64,000 nucleotides of DNA from Rubrolithibacter danxiaensis (GCF_047272945.1 NZ_JBKOPS010000006.1:186001-250000), one strand, 5' to 3'. Shown: positions 34,918-43,097, numbered from the stretch's first letter. Notes: generated by a model not told the origin, from the letters alone. A program made the numbers and translations.

Positions 34918-36138
34918 TTGAATTTATCTGCTTTTATTGCCAACCGGATCGCTTTTAAATCTAAACGTACCTTTTCGAAACTGAGTGTGCGCATTGCTAT
35001 TCTGGGCATTATGCTCGGCCTGGCTGTCATGATACTTTCCGTGGCTATTGTAAAAGGATTTAAGAGCCAGATCCGCGAAAAAGTAAGAGGTTTTTCGGGA
35101 GATATAATCATCATGAAATATGATTTAAACTCTTCCTATGAAAACACACCTTTTTCAATCAAGCCCGCTACACTTCAAACAATAAAATCTTATAAAGATA
35201 TTCAGTTTGCGCAACCTTTTGCTACTAAACCCGGAATAATAAATACCAACGACGAGGTGGAAGGCGTAGTTTTAAAAGGGGTAGACAAAACATATAACTG
35301 GGATTATTTTAAAAATATCATTGTTTCGGGCCGAGTGCTCGACTTTAGCGACAGTGTAAAAGTTCAAAGGCAGATCATGATCTCAAAATACACCGCCAGC
35401 CGTTTAAAACTAAAGGTAGGCGACGATTTTCTCATGTATTTTGTTCAGGAGCCTTTGCGGAAGAGAAAGTTTGAGATTGTTGGAATATACGACCTCGGTG
35501 TAGAGGATGTTGACAAGATGTACGTTATCGGGGCTCTTTCTCTGATTCAGCGGTTGAATGACTGGAAACCTGACCAGGTAGGAGGGTACGAGCTGAGGGT
35601 TGCGGATTTCAGGCAACTGGATGCCATTGCAAATAAAGTGTATGAAAATATCGATATCGACTTAAAGTCGTATTCCATAAAAGAATATTATCCCACTATT
35701 TTCCAGTGGCTTTCCCTGCTGGATGTAAATACCCAGGTGATCCTTGCCTTAATGCTGGCGGTAGCGGTTATTAACATGATCTCTGCTTTGCTCATTATTA
35801 TCCTCGAGCGCACGAACATGATCGGGATATTAAAAGCACTGGGAAGTACCAACTGGCAGATTCAGAAGATATTTTTAAACAATGCGGCGTTTCTAATTGG
35901 CGTAGGCTTATTGCTGGGGAACATCCTCGGTATTGGCTTTTGTGTTTTTCAGCATGCTACACACTTCTTTTCGCTCGACCAGGAATCGTATTACATTTCT
36001 TTTGTTCCCATTGAACTGGAAATTATGGATGTGGTTTTGTTAAATATCGGAACTTTAATTATCTGCCTTATTGTTCTGATTGTTCCCTCCATGCTGGTAA
36101 CTAAAATCTCGCCGGTGAAGGCGATTGGGTTTAAATAG
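34918..36138 (+). CDS. ABC transporter permease, FtsX/LolE-like
   Basis: 406 residues: N-terminal helix (FSKLSVRIAILGIMLGLAVMIL), a long periplasmic MacB-PCD-like domain, and three C-terminal helices of the FtsX type (VNTQVILALMLAVAVINMIS, ALGSTNWQIQKIFLNNAAF). This is the LolC/E topology for lipoprotein release. The start is a TTG at 34918, the first codon giving the expected N-terminus. A LolD-like ATPase is encoded separately at 57.2 kb; pairing is a guess. Confidence 0.87.
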   Translation: MNLSAFIANRIAFKSKRTFSKLSVRIAILGIMLGLAVMILSVAIVKGFKSQIREKVRGFSGDIIIMKYDLNSSYENTPFSIKPATLQTIKSYKDIQFAQPFATKPGIINTNDEVEGVVLKGVDKTYNWDYFKNIIVSGRVLDFSDSVKVQRQIMISKYTASRLKLKVGDDFLMYFVQEPLRKRKFEIVGIYDLGVEDVDKMYVIGALSLIQRLNDWKPDQVGGYELRVADFRQLDAIANKVYENIDIDLKSYSIKEYYPTIFQWLSLLDVNTQVILALMLAVAVINMISALLIIILERTNMIGILKALGSTNWQIQKIFLNNAAFLIGVGLLLGNILGIGFCVFQHATHFFSLDQESYYISFVPIELEIMDVVLLNIGTLIICLIVLIVPSMLVTKISPVKAIGFK

Positions 36139-36140
36139 GG

Positions 36141-36187
36141 AGTATCAAGTAGTTAGTATCAAGTAGCTAGTATCAAGTACCAAGTAG
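36141..36187. repeat. 14-bp tandem repeat (about 3.3 copies)
   Basis: AGTATCAAGTAGTT, AGTATCAAGTAGCT, AGTATCAAGTACCA, then AGTAG: near-identical tandem units just behind the permease stop. Probably slippage-born non-coding sequence. Confidence 0.7.
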
Positions 36188-36199
36188 TGGGTTCTTGCT

Positions 36200-37513
36200 C
36201 TATTTAAAAGACTTAAAGTTAAACTTCAGATTGATGCCGCCTGCTCCGAACCGCAGGTTTTCTTCTCCTACAGATTTCAGCGGGTAGCGGAGAAAAGGCT
36301 CTAAAATTAATTTGTTTTGCTTTCCTACAGGATATCCTAATCCGACCGATACATTCAGCATACGGGCTATATCAAACCCGGTAGAGCTCTTATCAGAAAG
36401 GCCGCTGTTGGTTACTGTACTCGCATTAGGCACAAACAGATCGCCGGGGCCGGTACTTGAATAATGATATGTGTATGATTCATTCAGGAAAGTACCTGAA
36501 CTGAAACCCGCGGAAACGTAATATTCATTTTTCTGATGTCCAAAGCTGTATTTCAGGTTAATCGGAATATCAAGCCCCAGTAAATCGGCATCGTACTGGT
36601 TCAGGTCGTATCTTGTCATGTTCACACCTAATAAACGGTCAGCATTGTTATAAGAGGCATTAAAGCTATTAGCTGCCGCCGGTGGTATATCCTGTTTATA
36701 CGATAATTGATTTTGCGTGATAGAAATTCCGGCCGATAGCTTCAGGTTTTTTGCAATCGCAAAATCTGTAGAAATTCCTGCACCTAAGTTTAATTTATTG
36801 TCGCTTCCTTCCGAATAGTTAACAAAACTTCCCGCAAATACTTCCAGGCTTATTTTTTTATCTGCCGCTTTTTCCTTCTTCTTCTCCGCCTCTTTTTTGT
36901 TTTCATGAATATCCGCTAAAGAAGTTTGTTTTTTAACAACAGGGGAGGTGTTTTGAGCTATTGCTGTTTCTGGAGTTGTTGCTTTCGGCTGAACAGGAAT
37001 TTCTGTTTCAATGCCGGGATTTAACTCTGCTGCAGCCGGTGTTTGAATTGCCGAAGAAACGGTTACCTTATCTTCGTGAACAGGAACTTGTTTATGGTAT
37101 GCTAAGCTCGTATTTAGTTTTTCATGCGATTTTGCTACCACTCTTGTACTCTCCACTGTACTTCGTTCATCATTGTCAGCCAAGGATTGAACAGGCTGCA
37201 GGCTTTGAGTGTTATTTGTTTCTTCTGAGGTTTTATTCTCTTCCGCAGGCTGCGCCGGTTTATTTGAACTGTAAGTTTCCGGTTTTATTTTATTATTGTT
37301 TTTTAGTGTTTCAGGTTTAAAAACCCAAATGCCTGAAATAAGCAACAGTACTGCCGCTGCAGTACTCATCCACCATAGTACGGTACGCCTGTTGTTTTTG
37401 GCTGGAAACTTTTTGCGAAGCTCCATCCAGCCAAGATCCGCGTTTGTGTCTTCATAATTGTCAAACACATCCCTGATCCTGTTCACAAGTTTTTCATCAA
37501 ACTGATTGTTCAT
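36200..37513 (-). CDS. Membrane-spanning anti-sigma-like protein with C-terminal beta-barrel-like domain
   Basis: 437 residues. Cytoplasmic N-terminus (FDEKLVNRIRDVFDNYED), one transmembrane helix at about 45-65, a long low-complexity Pro/Thr/Glu-rich linker with a Lys/Glu-rich coiled stretch (NKKEAEKKKEKAADKK), then a 200-residue beta-rich domain (ISLEVFAGSFVNYSEGSDNK, LNLGAGISTDFAIAKNLKLS) resembling outer-membrane barrel families. It overlaps the sigma factor gene by 17 bp, which points to a role as its membrane-bound partner. Known architecture in Bacteroidota, function not established. Confidence 0.75.
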   Translation of the reverse strand: MNNQFDEKLVNRIRDVFDNYEDTNADLGWMELRKKFPAKNNRRTVLWWMSTAAAVLLLISGIWVFKPETLKNNNKIKPETYSSNKPAQPAEENKTSEETNNTQSLQPVQSLADNDERSTVESTRVVAKSHEKLNTSLAYHKQVPVHEDKVTVSSAIQTPAAAELNPGIETEIPVQPKATTPETAIAQNTSPVVKKQTSLADIHENKKEAEKKKEKAADKKISLEVFAGSFVNYSEGSDNKLNLGAGISTDFAIAKNLKLSAGISITQNQLSYKQDIPPAAANSFNASYNNADRLLGVNMTRYDLNQYDADLLGLDIPINLKYSFGHQKNEYYVSAGFSSGTFLNESYTYHYSSTGPGDLFVPNASTVTNSGLSDKSSTGFDIARMLNVSVGLGYPVGKQNKLILEPFLRYPLKSVGEENLRFGAGGINLKFNFKSFK

Positions 37514-38063
37514 ATCTGGTTTTGTGCTGATTGTTCCAATTCTTTCTTAACTTTTCTTTTGCTCGGCTTAAATACACTCTCGAAGAACTTTCAGGAATAT
37601 TTAACATAGTTCCGATTTCTTCGTGGTTGTAGCCGTCAATTTCGTACAGGTTAAAAATAACCCGCTGCATTTCGGGCAAATTATTTAACATGCTCCTGAT
37701 GTCCTCCGCGTTTAATTCGTCTATAACCTGTGCCTGATGCCCGATTGAAACAGCCTCCTCAATATCAACCTGGTCCAGGTACCGCAGGTTCTTTCGCCTT
37801 CTGTCGATGGCTGTGTTTACAACAATTTTCCGCAGCCAGGGCTTAAACGGGTTTTCTAAATTAAAGGAATGAATAGAGCCAAACACCTTGATAAATGAGT
37901 CGTTTACAACTTCCAGAACATCATCCCTGTCTGATAAATACCTCAAACCAACTCCCATAGCGTAGCTATAAAAGTGTTTATACAGCTTTTCCAGGTATTT
38001 TAAATCGCCTTTTTTGCATTTCTGAAGGAGCTCCTCTTCCGAAACGGCTACAGGTTTGAGCAT
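37497..38063 (-). CDS. ECF RNA polymerase sigma factor
   Basis: 188 residues. Sigma region 2 (LEKLYKHFYSYAMGVGLRYL, DRDDVLEVVNDSFIKVFGSI, FKPWLRKIVVNTAIDRRRK) and region 4 (LNNLPEMQRVIFNLYEIDGY, HEEIGTMLNIPESSSRVYLS). Typical ECF (sigma-70 family) size. Co-transcribed and overlapping with the membrane protein downstream, which is probably its anti-sigma or signal partner. Confidence 0.92.
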   Translation of the reverse strand: MLKPVAVSEEELLQKCKKGDLKYLEKLYKHFYSYAMGVGLRYLSDRDDVLEVVNDSFIKVFGSIHSFNLENPFKPWLRKIVVNTAIDRRRKNLRYLDQVDIEEAVSIGHQAQVIDELNAEDIRSMLNNLPEMQRVIFNLYEIDGYNHEEIGTMLNIPESSSRVYLSRAKEKLRKNWNNQHKTRYEQSV

Positions 38064-38066
38064 GTA

Positions 38067-38468
38067 CTAATTTTGTTCTGTCCGTTTTAAACGATATTCA
38101 TATATACTTGAGCCATTTTCTTTCTGAAGAAATAAGCTGTCTCCTTTTAATTTATAACTGTACTCGCCGTTCAGGATCGTGTTCCAGTCAAAGTTGGCTG
38201 TCCATATATTTTGATCCTTAAATTTAATTTTATTTTCCGTTAAAATATCAAAAGTTCCCGAACCTTTCGGAGAAGCCGTGTACGTATTGGAATTAAACAT
38301 CACAATAGCCTCTTCAGACGGCGGGGGGTAAAAAGAGCTGAGCATGTCGGTATGGATGAACGTTCCCTTATAAGTGCCTTTTAAATGGGCAAGATCGATC
38401 TTTTCAGAGCAGGAGTACAAACAGCCTACAGCAAGTATGCAATAAAGTTTTAATGACTTGATAATCAT
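38067..38468 (-). CDS. Small lipoprotein, unknown
   Basis: 133 residues with a lipoprotein signal (LYCILAVGCLYSCSEK; Cys about 20). The remainder is beta-rich (YKGTFIHTDMLSSFYPPPSE, KGSGTFDILTENKIKFKDQN, YSYKLKGDSLFLQKENGSSI) like lipocalin-type META/DUF domains, but no family is certain. It ends 3 bp before the sigma factor start and may be the first gene of that operon. Confidence 0.75.
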   Translation of the reverse strand: MIIKSLKLYCILAVGCLYSCSEKIDLAHLKGTYKGTFIHTDMLSSFYPPPSEEAIVMFNSNTYTASPKGSGTFDILTENKIKFKDQNIWTANFDWNTILNGEYSYKLKGDSLFLQKENGSSIYEYRLKRTEQN

Positions 38469-38537
38469 ACAATCCGTCTCTTTTTTAGAACATTACGTGT
38501 TTTTTTATTAAAACGCTACAAGTTAGCCTGAAAAAAA

Positions 38538-39344
38538 TTACAATTTTTTTGCAGCATTCCAGTATTCGTCCATTTCAGCTAAAGTCATTTCCCGCAAATC
38601 TTTTCCAAGTTCCTTCGCTTTGCTTTCCAGGTACTGAAACCGTTTGATGAACTTTTTATTCGTTTTTTCCAGTGCGTTTTCGGGGTTAATATCTATAAAG
38701 CGGGCATAATTTATTAAAGAAAACAGCACATCGCCAAACTCACTTTCCGCCTTTTCCTTATCGATCTCTTCCGCATCCAGCGCATTAAATTCATCCCTGA
38801 ACTCACGCAGTTCCTCTTCTACCTTTTCCCAAACCTGGCTCTTTTCTTCCCAGTCGAAACCAACTCCACGGGCTTTTTCCTGTATGCGGGCAGCTTTAAC
38901 GAGAGCAGGTAAAGAAACAGGAACCCCTGCCAGGACTGATTTATTGCCCTCTTTCAGCTTCAGTTTCTCCCAGTTCCGTTTTACATCTTCCTCATCCTGA
39001 ACTGCTGTATCCGAGTAAATATGGGGATGCCTCGAGATCAGCTTATCGCAGATGCCGTTCAGCACATCGGTAATCGTAAAATCATTGCTTTCTGACGCAA
39101 TACGTGCATAAAAAACGAGGTGAAGCATAATGTCTCCCAGCTCTTTCTTTATTTCCTGCTTATCTCCTTCCAGAATAGCATCCGAAAGTTCATAGGTTTC
39201 TTCTATGGTCAGGTGCCGTAAACTCTCTAAGGTTTGCTTCCTGTCCCAGGGACATTGCTCACGTAAGGTATCCATAATGGTTAATAAGCGTTCAAAAGCG
39301 GCGGGCGGGGTAGCGGCTGTAAGTGGTGCAATGTTGTTAGGCAT
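38538..39344 (-). CDS. mazG: Nucleoside triphosphate pyrophosphohydrolase MazG
   Basis: 268 residues with two MazG all-alpha domains. Landmarks: LREQCPWDRKQTLESLRHLT, EETYELSDAI and KKELGDIMLHLVFYARIA (ExxE/ExxD metal ligands) and a second set with ESEFGDVLFSLINYARFI. Cleaves dNTPs to dNMP and PPi as housecleaning. Start at MPNNIAP; seven extra codons upstream are possible. Confidence 0.93.
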   Translation of the reverse strand: MPNNIAPLTAATPPAAFERLLTIMDTLREQCPWDRKQTLESLRHLTIEETYELSDAILEGDKQEIKKELGDIMLHLVFYARIASESNDFTITDVLNGICDKLISRHPHIYSDTAVQDEEDVKRNWEKLKLKEGNKSVLAGVPVSLPALVKAARIQEKARGVGFDWEEKSQVWEKVEEELREFRDEFNALDAEEIDKEKAESEFGDVLFSLINYARFIDINPENALEKTNKKFIKRFQYLESKAKELGKDLREMTLAEMDEYWNAAKKL

Positions 39345-39444
39345 AGTATTTGAATCAGAAAACAAAAATAGAACCTTTATTAACAGATTTAAAAGATGTT
39401 AGTGAAATAGGGCAGAGGGTTAAAAATAAAAACAATACAAGCAC

Positions 39445-39636
39445 ATGAAAAACGTAAATCAATCAAACCAATCTTTAGAATCTTTAATGAAAATATCACC
39501 TCTTTCTGATGTTTATCAGGAACCAAAGCAAACATACACCCGTAAGGGCGGCTGGTTTGGTTTGGAAGAAAAAGGTTCTGATGCTACCCCGAACAGGAAA
39601 ACACAGCCTGTAAAGAGCAAATCCCGACTTTCTTAA
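39445..39636 (+). CDS. Small polar protein, unknown
   Basis: 63 residues, no hydrophobic segment (ends QPVKSKSRLS). It starts 21 bp after a T-poor leader and is followed 20 bp later by a textbook terminator on the same strand, which supports that it is transcribed as its own unit. No family recognised. Confidence 0.5.
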   Translation: MKNVNQSNQSLESLMKISPLSDVYQEPKQTYTRKGGWFGLEEKGSDATPNRKTQPVKSKSRLS

Positions 39637-39656
39637 CGTTTTGTAATAAGTAATAA

Positions 39657-39698
39657 AAGGTCATATCGCTGGTTAAAACCGGGATATGACCTTTTTTT
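39657..39698 (+). terminator. Intrinsic terminator
   Basis: AAGGTCATATC (39657-39667) pairs perfectly with GATATGACCTT (39683-39693), 15-base loop, followed by a T run (CTTTTTTTG). A strong rho-independent terminator for the 39445-39636 ORF. Confidence 0.85.
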
Positions 39699-39772
39699 GT
39701 TTGCGGACTTTTATTCCATTCCCATCGTTCTTTTTAGCCTGAAACTTGTGTTTGCTTCCGTACCGAACGAAT

Positions 39773-40186
39773 TTATCTCTCATTACTTGCAGCAATTTTT
39801 TTCTGTATTTGCCAGTAATGTCCAAAAGGATCTCGGAACATTCCCTGCCTGTAACCGTACTCGTGGTCTTTTGCTGCCTGGATTTCAGTGGCACCTGCCT
39901 GAATGGCTTTCTGCATTACCGCATCCACATCAGGAACAAACAGGCCGATAACTGAAGTTACCCCTTTTGCCCTCACCGGTTCAAGGGCATTAAACCACCG
40001 CATAGTTTCGTGCAGATGAAAAATTGCTCCGTTAAGTTCCAATTCGGCAACATGAATACTGCCGTCATCATTTCGCAGACAAAAATGTTCCGTTGCACCA
40101 AACTCCGTGTAAAAGTCAATATCGAATGTTCCGTTTGGAATGTGCAGTTCGGGCGCAAAATGGGTTGTGCTCTCTTTGGAATCCAT
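39773..40186 (-). CDS. VOC family protein (PhnB/bleomycin-resistance-like)
   Basis: 137 residues of the glyoxalase/bleomycin resistance fold: ELHIPNGTFDIDFYTEFGAT at the first beta-alpha-beta unit, GLFVPDVDAVMQKAIQAGAT in the second, and EYGYRQGMFRDPFGHYWQIQK with the conserved metal-site pattern. Substrate unknown. A paralogue at 18.7-19.1 kb is broken. Confidence 0.87.
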   Translation of the reverse strand: MDSKESTTHFAPELHIPNGTFDIDFYTEFGATEHFCLRNDDGSIHVAELELNGAIFHLHETMRWFNALEPVRAKGVTSVIGLFVPDVDAVMQKAIQAGATEIQAAKDHEYGYRQGMFRDPFGHYWQIQKKIAASNER

Positions 40187-40429
40187 AATTTTTGTTCTAT
40201 GGTTGTTTTATATCAGAAATGAATTGCGTGTTTGGTATCGTTGTATTTATAACCCTGAGCCTTGCTTAGGTGTTTTAACGTGCGATGAAAAATAGTTGTT
40301 CCTGCTAATCCTTTTTATAAATTTAAGGGAATATAAGCAGAAAGGTGTGATTACTGTGAAATAAATCAGCCGCCAGGGGAAATAAGTTGCTTTTTTTAAT
40401 TAAAGTATGATTTTTCCGCGTAATGAGGT

Positions 40430-40743
40430 TAATTGTCGATGAAGAAATGCGAATAGTCAGCAAAGAAATGACAATTGTAGATATGGAAATGTGAATTGTT
40501 GTCAAAGAAATGACGATTGTCGCCACGGAAATGATGATTGTCAGGTGAGAAATGGCAATTGTCGCAATGGAAATGGTAATTGTCGTGACGGAAATAACGA
40601 TTGCCAGGTAAGAAATGGCAATTATCGCAATGGAAATGGTAATTGTCGTGATGGAAATAACGATCGCCAGGTAAGAAATGGCAATTGTTGTAACGAAAAT
40701 GCCAATCATCCGGATAGAAACGCCAATTGTTACATTGGAAATA
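40430..40743. repeat. 21-bp tandem repeat array (15 units)
   Basis: About fifteen 21-bp units with consensus near GCAATTGTCGnnAnGGAAATG. Units 40555-40617 and 40618-40680 form a 63-bp higher-order repeat with few differences. Because 21 is a multiple of 3, several frames on both strands stay open and translate to heptapeptide repeats (for example NCRNGNG on plus, FHCDNCH on minus). I regard it as non-coding. It ends 64 bp before the 40807 gene. The rest of the 40187-40806 gap shows nothing else I can name. Confidence 0.9.
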
Positions 40744-40806
40744 AGCTTTCAATTCTTGCTTTTATTGTTTTTATTTTTAATATATTTAATTATAAATTAA
40801 AAAACA

Positions 40807-41424
40807 ATGAATCAAAAGCAATTAAATTCGTTAAGTATGTACAAGGCGATAGCCGCCTCGTTTTATCAGTTTAATTATGCCTGGAGTGGTATTGAGCCAA
40901 TTGTTCAAACATTTAACAAGTTCCAGAACAATATCAGGGATATTGAGAATTCGGGACTGAACCAATTGCAAAACAACCCGGCGGGTTATACTGATCAGCG
41001 GGAACTGCAGCGAAAAAAATTAACAGAAATGGCTTATTCCCTCTCATTAAAACTGAAAGCATTTGCAAAAGTGAAGCAGAACCCGGTGCTGGAAAAGGCG
41101 GTTGATTTTTCAAAGTCGGACTTTAATAAAATGAAGGAGGAAGCCCTGGTTTATACCAGCCAGGATATTCTTGGCCTCGGCTTTCAGCATCAGGCCGAAG
41201 CAGCCGCTTACCAGGTTAGCCCGCAGCAGCTAGACGAGTTGCAAACTGCTATTAATGATTTTAAACCCTTAACCGCTCAGCGGGATAAGGTAGGCGACAT
41301 TCGAAGCGTAGCTACAAAAACACTTGCAACGCTTTTTAAAGATGCCCGCACAAACCTGGGGCTACTGGATACCATGGTTGAAGGGCTTTCTGCCGATAAA
41401 ACCTTTATAGGCGCTTACAAATAA
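40807..41424 (+). CDS. Hypothetical protein next to tandem repeats, likely truncated by an in-frame stop
   Basis: 205 residues, helical, no signal peptide (SMYKAIAASFYQFNYAWSGI, ELQRKKLTEMAYSLSLKLKA, RSVATKTLATLFKDARTNLG). It resembles a family of Bacteroidota proteins of unknown role that I recall as common. The TAA at 41422-41424 is followed in the same frame by 23 more codons (ARKTSDRGGRQSAATAETAK... to TAG at 41496) that look like the family's usual DRGGR-type tail, so the stop is probably a recent nonsense change. Function unknown. Confidence 0.65.
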   Translation: MNQKQLNSLSMYKAIAASFYQFNYAWSGIEPIVQTFNKFQNNIRDIENSGLNQLQNNPAGYTDQRELQRKKLTEMAYSLSLKLKAFAKVKQNPVLEKAVDFSKSDFNKMKEEALVYTSQDILGLGFQHQAEAAAYQVSPQQLDELQTAINDFKPLTAQRDKVGDIRSVATKTLATLFKDARTNLGLLDTMVEGLSADKTFIGAYK

Positions 41425-41512
41425 GCTCGTAAAACCTCCGACCGGGGAGGAAGACAGTCTGCTGCCACTGCAGAAACAGCTAAAGCGACGGTTTAGAAAC
41501 GTTATTTATATT

Positions 41513-41560
41513 CCCCTTATTGATAGATGTTGAGATTTATTGGTAAGGGGATTTTTATTT
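41513..41560 (+). terminator. Probable terminator after the 40807 gene
   Basis: CCCCTTA (41513-41519) pairs with TAAGGGG (41544-41550), followed by ATTTTTATTT. Loop of 24 bases with partial further pairing. Placed just behind the extended reading frame of the 40807 gene, which supports that the longer frame was once the real gene. Confidence 0.6.
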
Positions 41561-41650
41561 ATTGAAATGGAGTTTTTAAATGTTTTATAGAGACAGGAAT
41601 CAAGGAAGAGATCGATGTTTTAATGTGCAATAATATTGCTTTCCGTCGCT

Positions 41651-41752
41651 TTATCGTCCGCGTTAAAAACGCGGAGGAATGAGAGGTACATTTGTAATGT
41701 GCGATAAAATCGCAATTCTCGCTAATCCTCGTTGCAAACGAGGACGATTTAG
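41651..41752. repeat. REP-like hairpin element, copy 1
   Basis: About 100 bp with nested hairpins: CCGCGTT / AACGCGG, TGCGAT / ATCGC, and CCTCGTT / AACGAGG; outer ends ATCGTCC / GGACGAT are inverted. Near-identical copies at 42661-42760 and 43752-43852. Pattern resembles REP/BIME elements mobilised by IS200-like (RAYT) transposases; none is encoded in this window. Confidence 0.8.
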
Positions 41753-41852
41753 GAAAGAAAAAAGTTTATTCGCATATAAGAGGTCGTCCATGTATGCATT
41801 TTAATCGTTCCGTAATAAATTCTTTCGAATATTTTTAGCACAATAATTATTG

Positions 41853-41970
41853 ATAGCGGTTAACGGCTTGTGATATTAAGTAATTAAGAACACAATCTTC
41901 ACAAGTTTGAACTAAAGTAATAGAAAAGTCTGAAATAGCAATAGCTATAAGCTCTTGTTAGTGGCTGGTT
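41853..41970. repeat. attC-like site S1 (short form)
   Basis: Core from AAC (41862-41864) to GTT (41957-41959), 98 bp. Left arm TTAACGGCTTGTGATATT pairs with the right arm AATAGCTATAAGCTC...GTTAG. The right half is nearly the same as that of the half site at 42761-42856 (shared ATCTTCACAAG, CTAAAGTAATAGAAAA and AGCTCTTGTTA). It overlaps the stop of the RDD gene. Confidence 0.65.
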
Positions 41971-42434
41971 TTACTTTCAAAGATTTTTCTTGGCACTTTC
42001 TCTTTATACTGTGTTTCGTCATCCAAATCCACCATTACTGTTTTTGCTACTAGATCCCCTAGTCGCTGATGTCTGTCGGTAAACTTTATAGCAACTAGAG
42101 CAGGAATACCATAGATATAAATATCAATCAAATCTAATATATGTCTCAAAAATGCTTCTGTAAAGCCTATTTCATCTCCTTTTACTGTTAAGACCTTTAG
42201 GTTTAACGCCTGATGCCCAAATGTAGCTCCTTTCAATCCTTCAACTACTACGAAGTAACAAGTCCATAAAACAACAATAGGAAGAAGCATTAAATTATAA
42301 AGTTCGAATCCTCCTTGCTCATTCACTTCTCCAAAAAAACCGAAGTAGAGATAAGTTAGAAGACCAAAAATTAAATAGTCAAGCAAAGTCGCTAAAATGC
42401 GTTTCTTTAAGTTCGTTTTGTACTGATGGATCAT
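41958..42434 (-). CDS. RDD family membrane protein, cassette-borne
   Basis: 158 residues with three to four hydrophobic segments. RILATLLDYLIFGLLTYLYF is the first RDD helix (Arg-Asp pattern), GHQALNLKVLTVKGDEIGF the middle signature and RHQRLGDLVAKTVMVD the C-terminal Asp-containing signature. RDD proteins are small membrane proteins, some linked to ion exchange; role unknown here. Confidence 0.85.
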   Translation of the reverse strand: MIHQYKTNLKKRILATLLDYLIFGLLTYLYFGFFGEVNEQGGFELYNLMLLPIVVLWTCYFVVVEGLKGATFGHQALNLKVLTVKGDEIGFTEAFLRHILDLIDIYIYGIPALVAIKFTDRHQRLGDLVAKTVMVDLDDETQYKEKVPRKIFESKTSH

Positions 42435-42442
42435 ATTGGGAA

Positions 42443-42582
42443 CTTCTGACTAACGGTTAAGGCTTTGCGAAGATGGCGGATAGAAAGACTTCATTTGTCA
42501 CCCGGCACAAAACTTAGTTAAAAGTAGAAAATTTTCGAGAATAACATCGGCCGCCATTTTTGAAGGGTGTGTTATAAGCCGT
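42443..42582. repeat. attC-like site S2
   Basis: Core from AAC (42452-42454) to GTT (42571-42573), 122 bp. Arms: GCGAAGATGGCGG against CCGCCATTTTTGAAG. The loop (CTTCATT...GCACAAA, TTAGTTAAA.GTAGAAAATTT, CGAGAATAAC) is shared with site S6 at 47451. Confidence 0.75.
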
Positions 42583-42663
42583 TTTTCTTTGTGTCGTTAT
42601 CGATCTCTCCCATAAGCTTTGTAAGTTCTTCTACTTTTTGACTTGCAATTTTCAACGCTTTAT
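42571..42663 (-). pseudogene. 3' remnant of a cassette gene cut by a REP-like element
   Basis: On the minus strand the sequence reads DDKALKIASQKVEELTKLMG and then EIDNDTKKNGL followed by TAA, which lies inside site S2, as in other cassettes. The frame is lost at the REP-like element that begins at 42661, so only about the last 30 codons remain. Coiled-coil-like; family unknown. Confidence 0.55.
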
Positions 42664-42760
42664 CGTCTGCGTTTATAACGCGGATGGCTGAGAGGTACAT
42701 TTGTAATGCGATGAAATCGCAATTCTCGCTAATCCTCGTTGCAAACGAGGACGATTTAGG
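42661..42760. repeat. REP-like hairpin element, copy 2
   Basis: Same nested hairpins as at 41651-41752 (GCGTT / AACGC, GCGATGAAATCGC, CCTCGTT / AACGAGG). It sits between the truncated cassette gene and a half cassette site, so its insertion seems to have come with a deletion. Confidence 0.8.
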
Positions 42761-42856
42761 AGTATAATCTTCACAAGTGTGACCTAAAGTAATAGAAAAC
42801 TTTGAATTTGCATAAACCGCTAAACTCGCAATAGCTACAAGCTCTTGTTAACAAAC
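42761..42856. repeat. Half cassette site S4
   Basis: Right half of a site of the S1 type (ATCTTCACAAGTGTGA to AGCTCTTGTTAAC) directly behind the zinc-ribbon gene; the left arm with its AAC core is missing, replaced by the REP-like element. Confidence 0.55.
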
Positions 42857-42857
42857 G

Positions 42858-43097
42858 TTAAATTTCCTTACCACAATTAGGGCAGCATGCTTTCTCACCA
42901 ACAATTGACAAATGCCCTATTTGCATACCGCATTCGCACTTGAAGTTGGAGATAACTTTTGTTTTTCCAGATGGGGCAGCAATGATAGGCCCACCACAAC
43001 CAGGGCAGTTTGTATTACTGCCAACGGCAGCATAAGTACCAATTGTAAGGTTGCATTTAGGGCAGAATACTCCCATTGTTAAATTTATATCCGCCAT
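42858..43097 (-). CDS. Small zinc-ribbon protein, cassette-borne
   Basis: 79 residues with two treble-clef or ribbon units: CPKC ... CPGC and CECG ... CPNC, eight cysteines in CxxC pairs. No other domain. Its start overlaps the stop of the 147-residue gene upstream (TAATG), so the two are translated together as one cassette. Possibly a structural or nucleic-acid-binding adaptor. Confidence 0.7.
   Translation of the reverse strand: MADINLTMGVFCPKCNLTIGTYAAVGSNTNCPGCGGPIIAAPSGKTKVISNFKCECGMQIGHLSIVGEKACCPNCGKEI

Noticed and set aside
40430..40743. Possible CRISPR array
   Set aside because: Units are contiguous 21-bp repeats without unique spacers; no cas genes are present. The cassette sites are also not CRISPR: spacing is gene-sized and they are palindromes of about 120 bp.
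40323..40874. Long open frames on both strands giving heptapeptide-repeat proteins
   Set aside because: They are a by-product of the 21-bp tandem repeat; three different frames are open over the same bases, composition is extreme and no start or signal is convincing.
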